Shown here in pieces: positions 11,601-23,602 of a DNA stretch of 64,000 bases; within the stretch, counting starts at the first letter, position 1; each line of letters begins with the position of its first letter. Both the position numbers and the translations under genes were made by a program. The notes under the pieces are model-generated. The model did not search any database, was not told the DNA's origin, and saw only the letters and a list, made by a program, of their open reading frames with translations. Source of the DNA: Polytrichum commune (lineage: Eukaryota > Streptophyta > Polytrichopsida > Polytrichales > Polytrichaceae); assembly GCA_950295325.1 (NCBI GenBank), contig OX485804.1, positions 25,296,001 through 25,360,000 of the forward strand. The letters are read 5' to 3'.

Positions 11601-13363
11601 GATATGAGGTAAGTTTGGACTTGTGGGTATAAGGGTGATTAGATGTAAGCTTAGAAGTTTTTGAAATTCCAGAGCCGAGTTTGAGTGTCTCGGTCCCGAG
11701 ACACAATTTTTGGTATTCAAACTGTAAACCTTACAATGATATTTGATATGGAAATCTAGATTTATTTGGTATAAGGGTACTCTGATTTAACACCAAACAT
11801 GTGTGTTTGAAGTGCACTCTGATGTGAGGTCTAGATATGCTAGTATTAAGGTCAAACTGATGTGAGGTTAGATATGTGGGTTACAAGTGCAATTTGATAT
11901 GAGGTGAGTTTGCACTTGTGGGTATACGAGTAATGTGATTTAATTTTTGAAATTTTTGAAATTCCAGGACCGTGTTTGAGTGTCTCGGTCCCGAGACACA
12001 ATTTTTGGTATTCAAACTGTAAACCCTACAATGATATTTGATATGGAAATCTAGATTTATTTGGTATAAGGGTACTCTGATTTGACACCAAACATGTTTG
12101 TTTGAAGTGCAATCTAATGTGAGGTCTAGATATGCTAGTATTAAGGTCAAACTGATGTGAGGTTAGGTATGTGGGTTACAAGTGCAATCTGATATGAGGT
12201 AAGTTTGGACTTTTGGGTATAAGGGTGATTAGATGTAAGCTTAGAAATTTTTGAAATTCCAGGGCCGAGTTTGAGTGTCTCGGTCCCGAGACACGATTTT
12301 TGGTATTCAAACTGTAAACCCTACAATGATATTTGATAGGGAAATCTAGATTTATTTGGTATAAGGGTACTCTGATTTGACACCAAACATGTGTGTTTGA
12401 AGTGCAATCTAATGTGAGGTCTAGATATGCTAGTATTAAGGTCAAACTGATGTGAGGTTAGGTATGTGGGTTACAAGTGCAATCTGATATGAGGTAAGTT
12501 TGGACTTGTGGGTATAAGGGTGATTTGATGTAAGCTTAGAAATTTTTGAAATTCCAGGGCCGAGTTTAAGTGTCTCGGTGCCGAGAAACAATTTTTGGTA
12601 TTCAAACTGTAAACCCTACAATGATATTTGATATGGAAATCTAGATTTATTTGGTATAAGGGTACTCTGATTTGACACCAAACATGTGTGTTTGAAGTGC
12701 AATGTAATGTTAGGTCTAGATATGCTAGTATTAAGGTCAAACTGATGTGAGGTTAGATATGTGGGTTACAAGTGCAATCTGATATGACGTGAGTTTGGAC
12801 TTGTAGGTATAAGGGTGATTTGATGTAAGCTTAGAAATTTTTGAAATTCCAGGGCCGAGTTTGAGTGTCTCGGTCCCGAGACACAATTTTTGGTATTCAA
12901 ACTGTAAACCCTACAATGATATTTGATATGGAAATCTAGATTTATTTGGTATAAGGGTACTCTGATTTGACACCAAACATGTGTGTTTGAAGTGCAATCT
13001 GATGTGAGGTCTAGATATGCTAGTATTAAGGTCAAACTGATGTGAGGTTAGATATGTGGGTTACAAGTGCAATCTGATATGACGTGAGTTTGGACTTGTA
13101 GGTATAAGGGTGATTTGATGTAAGCTTAGAAATTTTTGAAATTCCAGGGCCGAGTTTGAGTGTCTCGGTCCCGAGACACAATTTTTGGTATTCAAACTGT
13201 AAACCCTACAATGATATTTGATATGGAAATCTAGATTTATTTGGTATAAGGGTACTCTGATTTGACACCAAACATGTGTGTTTGAAGTGCAATCTGATGT
13301 GAGGTCTAGATATGCTAGTATTAAGGTCAAACTGATGTGAGGTTAGGTATGTGGGTTACAAGT
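8640..13363. repeat. 295-bp tandem repeat array, about 16 units
   Basis: Successive units line up at 295-bp spacing (for example 8931, 9226, 9521, 9816, 10111 through 13061) and differ by only a few percent. Each unit contains the 18-bp palindrome TGTCTCGGTCCCGAGACA or a close variant, plus degenerate shorter repeats of the type ATCTGATATGAGGTTAGATATG. Higher-order similarity is visible: variants with GTAATGTGATTTAATTTTTG recur at 9867, 11340, 11927 and 16568. The 89-codon minus-strand frame in each unit is a by-product of the period. The array continues after a nested insertion at 16236. Confidence 0.95.
8736..8753. promoter_or_regulatory. First of about two dozen copies of an 18-bp palindrome
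   Basis: Here TGTCTCGGTGCCGAGACA: eight-base arms around a TG or TC centre. Copies recur once per 295-bp unit to about 13180, then near 16329, 16624, 16918 and 17351, with a weaker one near 17119, and in introns at 21178, 22790 and 23048. Such symmetry suits a dimeric DNA-binding protein. No function is shown by the sequence. Confidence 0.7.
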
Positions 13364-13368
13364 GCAAT

Positions 13369-16235
13369 TGTGGTACTTTTGGGCCACCCCCTTTCGAGGG
13401 AGCCTAAAAGTATCACACAAGCCCTTCGGTGAAGGTGGCCTGCATTTGCAGGCGCCAAGCCGAACCCGGATGATAGGTGTATAACGTGAGTAGTTAGATT
13501 TTTAAGGGAGATTAAATATGCGTCGTAGTACCTCCGGAGGTTAGGCCTTAGTTTTTTACTAGTGTGGCTTTAAACTCCACTAACCAATTTCATATCTAGT
13601 TCTAACCTTAACCTACAACCTATTCTACGCGCAGACGCACCAGCCTTGAAACCAAGGCAATCCTAATTTGTGAATTGTGATGGTTCTGATACACCCAACC
13701 GGGTGTGACTCATACCACCCTAACTCAACGAACGGAATAACGATAATTTGATGGACCATTCAATTCTTCCTATTTCTTTATTTAGTTCTATTTAGTTTTC
13801 TAAGCGGGGGAACTTGGCCTAAGTCCCACCCTTCACACAAATTCCTTCTTAATTACTTACTTTTGTTTACACGTCCTAACTTACTACATTAACATATTAG
13901 GCATCACCCCTTACCTCGGGTCTCTTGCCAACAAGGGTTTACGATTTATTTTGTATGTTTTGATTGTTAAATGTGTTTACACTGGATAGATCACGAAATG
14001 CAACTCAATGGGACCAGGGTGACGGGCGACCTGTAGGTTCAACCTGTTGCGCAATCTTCATAAATTGGGGCCATTACTCCCAATCTATGGGGCCAACAAC
14101 ATAATAGTGGATTCGCGGGTCATTAACCCCACCTTTCCACCAACAACATTCAGAGTGGTCGTGTCGGTGATTAATCCGACTTACCACACACGAAACTTGC
14201 TAATAAATGAAGCTACTACCACAAAACATACCAAGGGCCCCGAAAACAATGGAATTGGGTACTCCCTTGGCGGTCAAGTGGTCAAGCCACTTGACCTTAC
14301 GAGATAGGTGAGTGGGTTTAGAGATGCGTACCTTAGCCGTGCTCCCTCCAATCCTAAATGGAAGGCTTAAGGTTAGTTAATTTACCTCAATTTTCCTCGG
14401 TTGATTTGGGCTTGATGTAGGCCGAGCCGCTACCTCCTTCCTTGCTCCACTTTCCGAGCGTCGACCTTGCCTCCTTCTTTGTAACTAGTTTGGTAGTAAG
14501 CGTACCTTAGTTAACAATTAAAATATAAAGTGTTATTCTGCCCTGTAATTTAATCCTAAGCATAATATTTATACTTAGTGCACCAAATTATCTTTCCAAT
14601 GATCTAAAAATCACTCTAATCGGATAAGAAATGCAAAAGTTATGAGGGTTGGAAGTGTGAGGTCGATTCAACCGACCCTTCCAACCCACCTATCTACCTT
14701 CTAACTTCAAAAATTCATAGCACATTCCTTACTACTTGGATCTAGGCTTTCCTTATACCATTGGAAAGCTATGAACAAGCTCTAACTAGAAAAATTATGA
14801 CATCAGCAGGTTAAGCTAATAGAAATTCAGCGGACTCCTTGTAACACAGCAGTTAATCAAGAAGGCTTAAACTATGTATCTCGCCTTCAACAATTCATAT
14901 CTAATTCAAATCTTAGTCAAATCAAACGTTCTATATGACCCTGGAGAGATATTTAAAATATGTATTTGATAAAAATATGTGATTAGAAAGGTAAGCCGAA
15001 GTGAACCCAGCAGGTCCTCTGTAATGCAGCAGTCAACCAAAAGTTCTCAAACTATGTGTCCCATCTTGCACAATTCATATCTAATTCAAATCATGCTCAA
15101 ATCAAATGTTCTAAGCCATTTTGGAAAGCTACACAAAAGTTCTACTTGGGAAAAATATAATTTCTTGGAATTAAAATTCCTATTGGGCTCGCAGGTCTGA
15201 TCCAGCAGCCGCTACCCACAAGACCACCCAGTTTTTCTACTCCATCTTTGAAAATCCATAACTAATTGTCATCTCAACCAAATCACAAATGGAAAACGGC
15301 TATGGATAGCTATATGAAATCTCTCTAAGAGAAAAATGATAAGTATCTTGTTCTAGCTTTTGAACTAAGCCTTCAGGGCATTGGCAGATGAGGTCTATAA
15401 TGCCTCTACTCAAAACTCTACCATCCAACCTACCTCTACAAAAGAAGGAATAATTTTGTTGGTGTGTTAATAAACACACAACCTAACTAGGAGAGAGAGA
15501 GTAGAGGAGGTTCTCAAGCCTTTTTTTTAGACCATTGAGAATACATGCTAAAGGATTTTTTCCTAACTACATTGAAGCAGGGCTTCGCCCAAAAACTAGA
15601 GAAAGAGAGAGAGCTACAAGGTGGAAGGAGGGGTTTTTAAACCCTCTCACAAAAGGGTTGGACCCCTCCTCCACCGGATCCATTTTTCAAACCCTTTCCC
15701 GAAATTTTGGCTCGGGGGTTTTCCCGGTTGAGGTTGCCACCCTCTCGCCGAGGTGGCTCCGACAGAAAACCTTTAGAAATCTTTCTAATTTTTCCGCCAT
15801 CGAGTTGGCAAGGGGGCAAGTGGGCAAGTATCCCCCTTGCTCTCTTTCTTTTTTGTCTTCAAAATTCTTCACGCCGATTTTATCTTCTTACGTAAAACAC
15901 CTCCAATAGTCTTGTCTGCCTCACACTAACTAATAAACTAACACTTGCTTAGCTAGCATCTACTAACATTTGCTTAATAACTAGCATCTACTAATATTTG
16001 CTTAATAGCTAGCATCTACTAATATTTGCTTAGCTAGTTGTTTTCACTAGCTAGCATATTTTTTTCTACTTTGCTATCTTCTAGCACTACTTAGTTTCAT
16101 TTTGACCTTCCTTCTTCTAGGCTAAATGCTAAATGAACTAATTTTCCCTAAATTCCCTATCAATTCTAGCTTTTAATGCTAACATTCTAACTAAAAGTGA
16201 TCCCGCAGAGTGGTGGACCACTCAAAGGGTTCACA
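13369..16235 (+). mobile_element. 2,867-bp TG...CA insertion with 5-bp duplication, probably a solo LTR
   Basis: It interrupts the 295-bp array precisely. Left junction GCAAT|TGTGGTACTTTTGG, right junction AAGGGTTCACA|GCAAT. The TG...CA ends and 5-bp duplication (13364-13368, 16236-16240) are those of LTR retrotransposons. I saw no second copy of its start inside, so a solo LTR is likelier than a short two-LTR element. The interior has a Cys-free GC-richer block (15600-15850) with opposing frames, and related near-repeats around 14870-15140. No protein family is recognisable. Strand is arbitrary. Confidence 0.75.
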
Positions 16236-17464
16236 GCAATCTGATATGAGGTAAGTTTGGACTTGTGGGTATAAGGGTGATTTGATGTAAGCTTAGAAAT
16301 TTTTGAAATTCCAGGGCCGAGTTTGAGTGTCTCGCTCCCGAGACACAATTTTTGGTATTCAAACTGTAAACCCTACAATGATATTTGATATGGAAATCTA
16401 GATTTATTTGGTATAAGGGTACTCTGATTTGACACCAAACATGTGTGTTTGAAGTGCAATCTAATGTTAGGTCTAGATATGCTAGTATTAAGGTCAAATT
16501 GATGTGAGTTTAGATATGTGGGTTACAAGTGCAATCTGATATGAGGTTAGTTTGGACTTGTGGATATACGAGTAATGTGATTTAATTTTTGAAATTTTTG
16601 AAATTCCAGGACCGTGTTTGAGTGTCTCGGTCCCGAGACACAATTTTTGGTATTCAAACTGTAAACCCTACAATGATATTTGATATGGAAATCTAGATTT
16701 ATTTGGTATAAGGGTACTCTGTTTTGACACCAAAAATGTGTGTTTGAAGTGAAATTTGATGTGAGGTCTAGATATGCTAGTATTAAGGTCAAACTGATGT
16801 GAGGTTAGATATGTGGGTAACAAGTGCAATCTGATATGAGGTTAGTTTGGACTTGTGGGTATAAGGGTAATATGATTTAAGCTTCGAAATTTCTGAAATT
16901 CCAGGGCCGAATTTGAGTGTCTCGGTCCCGAGACACATTTTCTGGTTTTCAAACTCTACTACCTACAATCATAGTAGATATTGATGTCTAGATATGCTTG
17001 TTATAAGTGTACTCTGATATGATGTTAGAAATGTTTGTTAGAAGTGTAATCTGATCTAAGGTTTGATATCTGTAAGGATAGGTAGGTTTGAAATTGAATT
17101 TTATAGTTGATTTCTAGTTTCTCGGTCCCGAGAGACTATTTGAGACTATTAAACTCTTCCACCTCACTATGACTTTAGGGGCTATAAGTGTAATCTGATA
17201 TAAGTGTAACCTGATATGAGTGTAATCTTATATAAGTGTAACCTGATATAAGTGTAATTTGATATATTGTAAATTTGCAATGTGAGCTAAGAGGGTGATC
17301 CGATGTAAGGATCACTATTTCATGAGTTGAATATTTGTGCCTAGTACTAGTGTCTCGGTCCCGAGACATGTCTTTTGATGGTCAAACAATACCACATACA
17401 CTTGTAATTGATGGCAGCTGAGCTCATGTTCTCTCCTTGATTAACTAGTACATATATTTTGCAG
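16236..17464. repeat. Continuation and decay of the 295-bp array up to the exon at 17465
   Basis: Two clear units (to about 16795) and then increasingly diverged ones, still with the palindrome at 16918 and 17351 and a weaker version near 17119. The unit at 17170-17270 has broken into short repeats of TATAAGTGTAACCTGATA type. The array ends about 80 bp before the splice acceptor TTTGCAG at 17458-17464. Confidence 0.85.
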
Positions 17465-18624
17465 GTACAGAACAACGCAATGGAGGATGTTCCTGCTCTT
17501 TCTCTGTTTTTTCTAGACTATTCTGAAGAGGGTCAGGATGAGGATGAAGAGGGGCTTGGAGATAGAGATCCATATGAAGGGGATGAAAATGATATCAGGA
17601 CCCGACAAAAACTTAATTCTGTTGCCACGATTTCTCGACTAAGAGTCCAACCCCTGAGTTCCTCAAGGTTCCCTATTCCCTTGTGCAGAATGTTGGCCAT
17701 GCCTATGGTGAGGCCAACTCTCCCAAGTGATCTTGCTAAATTGGAGCAGGAGTTTGTGCATGGGTATAGAGAGGGTGCCTCGGTATTTTATGTGACAATA
17801 ACAAATGAAGAAGGGAAAACACATGAGGTTACTGAGGCTGATAAGGCATCGTGGGGTCCTATTTGGAGTGCCAAAAATGAACAATTCAACTCCTTTCTTC
17901 TGTCCGTTCCAGAGTTAGCCGGTTTTACGAATTTGATGTTCTTTGTTTGTGATGGGAACCATAGGCGGCAGGCTTGGTTGAACCATATTGAACGACTTCA
18001 CAAAACAGAAGAGTCCTGGCATTTTTTGGTGGATAGCATCCTCCTTGACACCAAGGGAAAAATTGGTATTGTTATGCAAGTTATACATAATATCAACAAG
18101 TAAGTTTTCTAAGTCCATTTTTTGAGGTTTTCATCTATGTACATATATTATGTTGTTCTTGTCTTTAATATATGATTGTTACTTGTAGACATACGGAAGA
18201 CTCTCACGTGAAGACAAACACAGTTCACACTCTATTTAGGGTGCAGAAGTATGGACTTATGCCGCTCAAACAGTACCAAAACATTTTGACTCCCTCTGAC
18301 ATTAAAAGGTGCAAGAAATCTCAAACTTCAAAGAAGACATGGTATTCATTAAATCTACATGTATTCACGAGCTTCATCTTCCAGGTATGATGTGATGTTG
18401 ATGCTTAATGATGTGATTACTCTTATATCTAATTCCTTTCAACATTTGGTACTTATAATTGATGTTTGAATGTTTTTGTTTCTTTATGTGCTTTCATAAC
18501 ACCTTTTTGTCGCAGTTGTTTGATTACAAACTAACTATGGTAATCCCTTTCCAGCACGAACTGGCACTTGCTGCAGATGAAGGCGTTCGTCAACTTCTTG
18601 AGCAAACGGATGGAGAGGTGTCTG

Positions 18625-19704
18625 CAGGGTTGTCTATCGCGACGTCATGACGGGGTCGTGCCATCATGACGCGTCGTGTCGGGTCGGACCCCTCCGTCAC
18701 GACACAATAGGCTCCTCGTAGGGTCAAACTAGGGTCAACCTAGTAGGGTGGGTAAAATACTTACCTTCTTGCCAAGGTGGCGTCCTATGTGGCAAAAAAT
18801 GCCGACGTGGATGTGCATATTTCCCTTGGCATGTAAACCATTTTGCCATTGTGTTTACCATTTTGTTAAAATCAAAGTAATAAAATATTACTAAGGAGGG
18901 TGTAGGTCGGACGGGGGGAACGGGTGGGGAGCGCGGGGGAACATGGGGTCGGATGGGGGTGAGGGTCGGGCGGGGGGAAGGGTCGGACAGGGTGGGGAGG
19001 GGTCGGACGGGGGGGGGGGGGGGGGAAGGGTCGGACGGGGGTGGGAGAGGGGTCGGTCGGACGCGGGGGGGGGGGGGGGGGGGGAGGGTCGGACGGGGGG
19101 GAGGACGGGGAGGGAGGACGGGAAGGTAAGTGGGAACGGGGGGGGGGGGGGAGGCGGACGGGGGGGAACGCGGGGAGCGTGTGGGAACGTGGGGAGCGGG
19201 GGATGGGAGCGGGTTTAGGAGGTTTGGATAGGACGGGATGGATGGGAACGAGATTAGGGGAACGGGGGAGGGGAACGGGAGGGAGGACGGGGGGTCGGAC
19301 GGGGGGGAGGGTCGGACGGGAGGGTCGGATGGGAAAAGGGAGGACGGAAAAAGGTCGGACGGGGGGGTCGGACGGGAGGGAACGTAGGGAACGGGTTAGG
19401 GAACATGTTATTGGGCTAAGGGAGCGGGGTTAGGGTACGGGGAATGGGGGCGGACGGGAGGGCGGACGGGCGCTAGTAATTTTATTCCCCACTTTACCTC
19501 TACTTTGCTGACATGTCATCACACGTGGACATCGTAACTCCTACGTGTCCGCAATGGGGTAATGTAAATACACAACAAATTCGGTAAAATTCAAGTCCGG
19601 CAGGATAAAGACATCATCCGTCATAATGTCGTGATGGATACGTGTCGTGACGGCACGACATTATGTCGGGATTACCCTCCGTCACGACATAATAGACAAC
19701 CCTG
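18625..19704 (+). mobile_element. 1,080-bp non-autonomous hAT element inside an exon
   Basis: Ends CAGGGTTGTCTAT and (reversed) CAGGGTTGTCTAT, flanked by the 8-bp duplication GGTGTCTG (18617-18624 and 19705-19712). hAT elements have CAGGG-like ends and 8-bp duplications. Removal restores the codons GAG GTG TCT GCT GCT. Subterminal CCGTCACGAC motifs occur in both orientations near each end. No transposase is encoded. Reading into the element from the exon meets TGA soon after its start, so the host gene is broken unless the element is spliced out. Confidence 0.92.
18895..19475 (+). repeat. G-rich GGACGGGGGG-type minisatellite inside the hAT element
   Basis: Long G runs (up to about 18) separated by AC, TCGGAC and AACG. 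The plus strand could form G-quadruplexes. Open frames here are Gly/Arg-rich artefacts of composition. Confidence 0.9.
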
Positions 19705-20529
19705 GGTGTCTGCTGCTGAAAAAGCAGCCGCCATGAAGGTCGCTGCTTCAAAGAGAGCCGAGGCACTTCATAAGAAAATGTCAAAACTAGTTTGTGTGGC
19801 AAACCCAGACTTGACAGATGGATGGCTTCGGGAGGTATGTCCACTACTTTAAAACCCATTCTACATTTTTCAAGTAATTCATTAATCTCCATGATCTTAA
19901 TATATTGCTCTATGGGTCACAGATTGCGCGTCACTATACTCTTAACTCAATTGCACCCGAGCTCAACTTAGAGAAATTGCAGTTGATCGCTACTGCAAAA
20001 GCATCACCCGCTTGTAAAATCAAATGGTTGGAATATTTCAATTCCTCTTCATCAACACGTGAGGCTCGCAAACTGCCAACCAAGCCCACCAATGAGGACA
20101 AATTGCAGGCATTCCTAGCCAAGGCATGTTTTTGGGAAGGAGTGAGTACATAATCCCCTATGTACCCTTTAGTTCGGTGTTACTTGATTTGATCCCTTAC
20201 ATTAATTGGTCTTTCTCTTGGTTTCACGGTTATTTCAATATATGAATCGATGTTGCTCAAATTCTTGTTCATATTCACTCTCTGTATATACAGATATCCG
20301 ATCAGGCTTCCATTATATTTGAAGACACTTTGCGCCAAGACAGACTTGCTATCAACTTTGCACTACCCAGCGAGCCCTTGACCTTGGTTGCATACATCGA
20401 GGACTGTAGAATGAAATTATGGGACAACGCGTTTCCCACATTCTTCCGAGGGCAGGAGGCCTTTAACAAAACTCACGAATTTGAGGGATTTAACGAGACA
20501 GACTTGATTGTCCGAAGAGTTATCTTTCG

Positions 20530-21536
20530 GTGAGTTCTCTCCTTTCATACTACAGTTCTATATGTGTGTTATAAGTGTACTCTCATATGATGTTAGTATG
20601 CACTTTGAGGTATTAGGGTAATCTGATACAAGGTTAGAAATTTGTGTTATATGTGAAATCTGGTGTGTGCTCTACATTTGGTTGTATTAAGGGTTATATG
20701 TGAAATCTGATATGAGGTTATATATGGTTGATATAAGTTTAATCTCATATAAGGTTAGTTAGCAATGTTTGATATCTACAGGTACTTCTTATAAGTGTAC
20801 TCTGATATGAGGCTAGATATGTGTGTTATAAGTGCATTTTGATGTGATTTCTAGATATGCTTGTATTAAGGTCAATCCGATATGAGGTTAGATTTGTGTG
20901 TTATAAGTGTAATATGATGTGAGGGTAATCTGATATAAGCTTAGTTAGTGATATCTGATATAAGCTTAGTTAGTGACATCTGATATAAGCTTAGTTAGGG
21001 TAGTCTGGTTTAAGCTTGGTTAGTGCAATCTGAGATTAGCTTAGGTAATGAAATGTGATACAATCTTAGTTAGGGGAGTCTGATATAACCTTAGTTTGGG
21101 TAACCTGATATAAGCTTAGTTAGGGCCTAGTTTCATATAAGCCTAGAAATCTCTGAAATTCCAGGGCCTAGTTTGAGTGTCTCGGTCCCGAGACACATTT
21201 TCTGGTATTCAAACTCTACTACCTACAAACATGGTTGCTATTGATATCTACCTATACTTGGTATAAGTGTACTCTGATATGAGGCTAGATATGTGTGTTA
21301 TAAGTGCATTCTGATGTGATTTCTAGATATGCTTGTATTAAGGTCAATCCGATATGAGGTTAGATTTGTGTGTTATAAGTGGAATATGATGCGAGGGTAA
21401 TCTGATATAAGCTTAGTTAGTGTTATATGATATAAGCTTAGTTAGTGACATCTGATTTGGCATAGTGTTTTGGTTTTTAATATGGCAGCTATGTCAATTG
21501 CAAGGTATTTAATGATGAGCTGTGTCTTTCCCGCAG
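20530..21536 (+). repeat. Intron with short tandem repeats related to the 295-bp array
   Basis: Between the donor at 20530 and acceptor CCCGCAG ending at 21536. It contains ATATGAGGTTAGATATGTG-like repeats, a tandem run of about 24-bp GATATAAGCTTAGTTAG units (20930-21140) and one palindrome at 21178-21195. Overall similarity to the array is low, but the palindrome is intact. Confidence 0.8.
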
Positions 21537-22229
21537 GTATTTCAAGTACGAGCTCCTTGCAAAAGGAACAATAACAAAAGAAGATCTCCCTATATTCCTC
21601 TCAGCATGGCTTGACAGGTCTAACTCCACGTGCATGTTCTCAGCAAATCAACAACGTACATGGTCAACCTCACATCTCACTGGAGGTGGTTGGTACCTTG
21701 ACTGTGCTCCTAGTTTCACTCCTTCCTTTGAAACTGAACTTAGGAAGTCAAGGGAGGCAGTTGGAAAATCTGGTGTTGAGATGATTGACTTACAGGGCAT
21801 AGAAGACGAGCATGAGAGGGCAAAGGCCCTATCCCGACGTCTAGAAGAGGATAGGAAGAAGGCGCTTAGAGTAAAGGAAGCAGAGGAGAAAGCCGCACAG
21901 AAAGAGATGGAAAAACTTCAAAAATCATTGGAGAAGACTACCATGAAGGGGAAAAAGAAGATGAACCCCCATTCTGAGCTAGAAGGAAGAGTCCCGTTGC
22001 TCCAAGTCCAACCTATGAATCTGGTTCTCATGCTCCAACATTTTCTAGAGGAACAAAACGCGATTCCTCCTATGAGCAGTTGAGTCAAATTCCTATTTTG
22101 ACATTGGGGGAGGAGCTCGATATCCATATTCAAGAACTCATTCTCAACGCCTCAATGGAGGACGTTCTTAGCGGTGACACGGAGGAATTCACCCCTTCCT
22201 ACAACGAGTTGAAAAGATTCATGCTCAAG

Positions 22230-23602
22230 GTACTGCTCTTCCTTAATTTTGTCATAACATGTTTGCATTTAAATTTATGCATTTCAATGTGGTCCACATT
22301 GAACATTCAGTAGGTACTACTTTTCATATTTCAGTAATCGGCCATAATTTTTTTCGGGACCGAATCATGGATCTGACGAGTAAGGTTGGTAGGGTATAGT
22401 TTATGCGGGACCCAAACACCATGTGGAGTGCGAGCTGAGCCCTCAATGGACTCGGCAATTTGTTTTGTGCTTGCAATCGGCCATTTGTTTTGTTGTACCA
22501 TTTTGTTTGTGGAAATTAGGAGTTGAAATATGAATGGTGAGGTGTCAAGTTCATTTTTGAACTTTTTTAGTCGGAACACTGTTTAAGTGAAATCCCCGCC
22601 CTCTCTAAATTCTACCTTCTCTGAAATATGATGTGAGGTCTAGATATGCAAGTATTAAGGTCAAACTGATGTGAGGTTAGATATGTGGGTTACAAGTGCA
22701 ATCTGATATGAGGTTAGTTTGCAATTTTGGGTATTGGGGTAATATGAGGCAAGTTTAGAAATTTCTGATTTTCTAGGGCCGAGTTTGAGTGTCTCGGTCC
22801 CGAGACACATTTTCTGGTATTCAAACTGTAAACCCTACAATGATATTTGATATTGAAATCTAGATTTACTTGGTATAAGGGTACTCTGATATGAGACTAC
22901 ACATGTGTGTTTGAAGTGAAATTTGATGTGAGGTCTAGATATGCTAGTATTAAGGTCAAACTGATGTGAGGTTAGTTTGCAATTGTGGGTATAAGGGTAA
23001 TTTGATTTAAGCTTAGACATTTCTGATTTTCCAGGGCCGAGTTTGAGTGTCTCGGTCCCGAGACACATTTTCTGGTATTCAAACTCTACTACCTACAATC
23101 ATAGTAGATATTGATATCTAGATATGCTTGTTATAAGTGTACTATGATATGATGTTAGAAATGTTTGCTAGAAGTGTAATCTGATCTAAGGTTAGATATA
23201 TGTGTTGTAAGGTCTATCTGAACTGGGGTTGAATATGGGTGATATTACTGTAATCTGATGGGAGATAAGATATCTGGGCTATATCTGTTATCTGATATCG
23301 GGTTAGATATGTGTGTGATATGAGGTTAGATATGTGTGTTATGAGTACAATCTGATGTGAGGTTATATTCGCATGTTAGAAGGTCAATCTGATATGAGGT
23401 TGAATATGGGTGTCATAAAGGTACTTTGATCTGTGGTTAGATATGTGGGTAACAAGTGTAACTTGATAAGAGGTTAGATTTGTGTATTATATAAGGTTAG
23501 TAATGAGTATAGATATGTTTGATATAAGGGCTAGTACTAGGCAATGTACAAAGCAAGGAGGATTATTTTAACACCAAACCTGGGTGTCCTTTGATTGTGC
23601 AG
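22230..23602 (+). repeat. Intron containing two diverged array units with intact palindromes
   Basis: After about 390 unique bases, units related to the 295-bp repeat start near 22625. Palindromes lie at 22790-22807 and 23048-23065. Beyond 23150 the sequence decays into GATATGAGGTTAGATATGTG-type repeats up to the acceptor GTGCAG at 23597-23602. Confidence 0.8.

Noticed and set aside
8681-13330. A run of near-identical 89-codon minus-strand open frames
   Set aside because: They recur once per 295-bp repeat, have no start-site signals or known domain, and follow the period of the array. They are by-products of the repeat.
8640-13363. CRISPR-like array of palindromic repeats
   Set aside because: Units are 295 bp and similar throughout, with no unique spacers and no cas genes; the setting is eukaryotic with introns.
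18943-19433. Gly/Arg-rich open frames in the G-rich tract
   Set aside because: They are a consequence of the GGACGGGGGG minisatellite composition inside the hAT element.
19430-19445. Telomere-like GGGTTAGGG in the G-rich tract
   Set aside because: Only isolated matches without tandem order; composition explains them.
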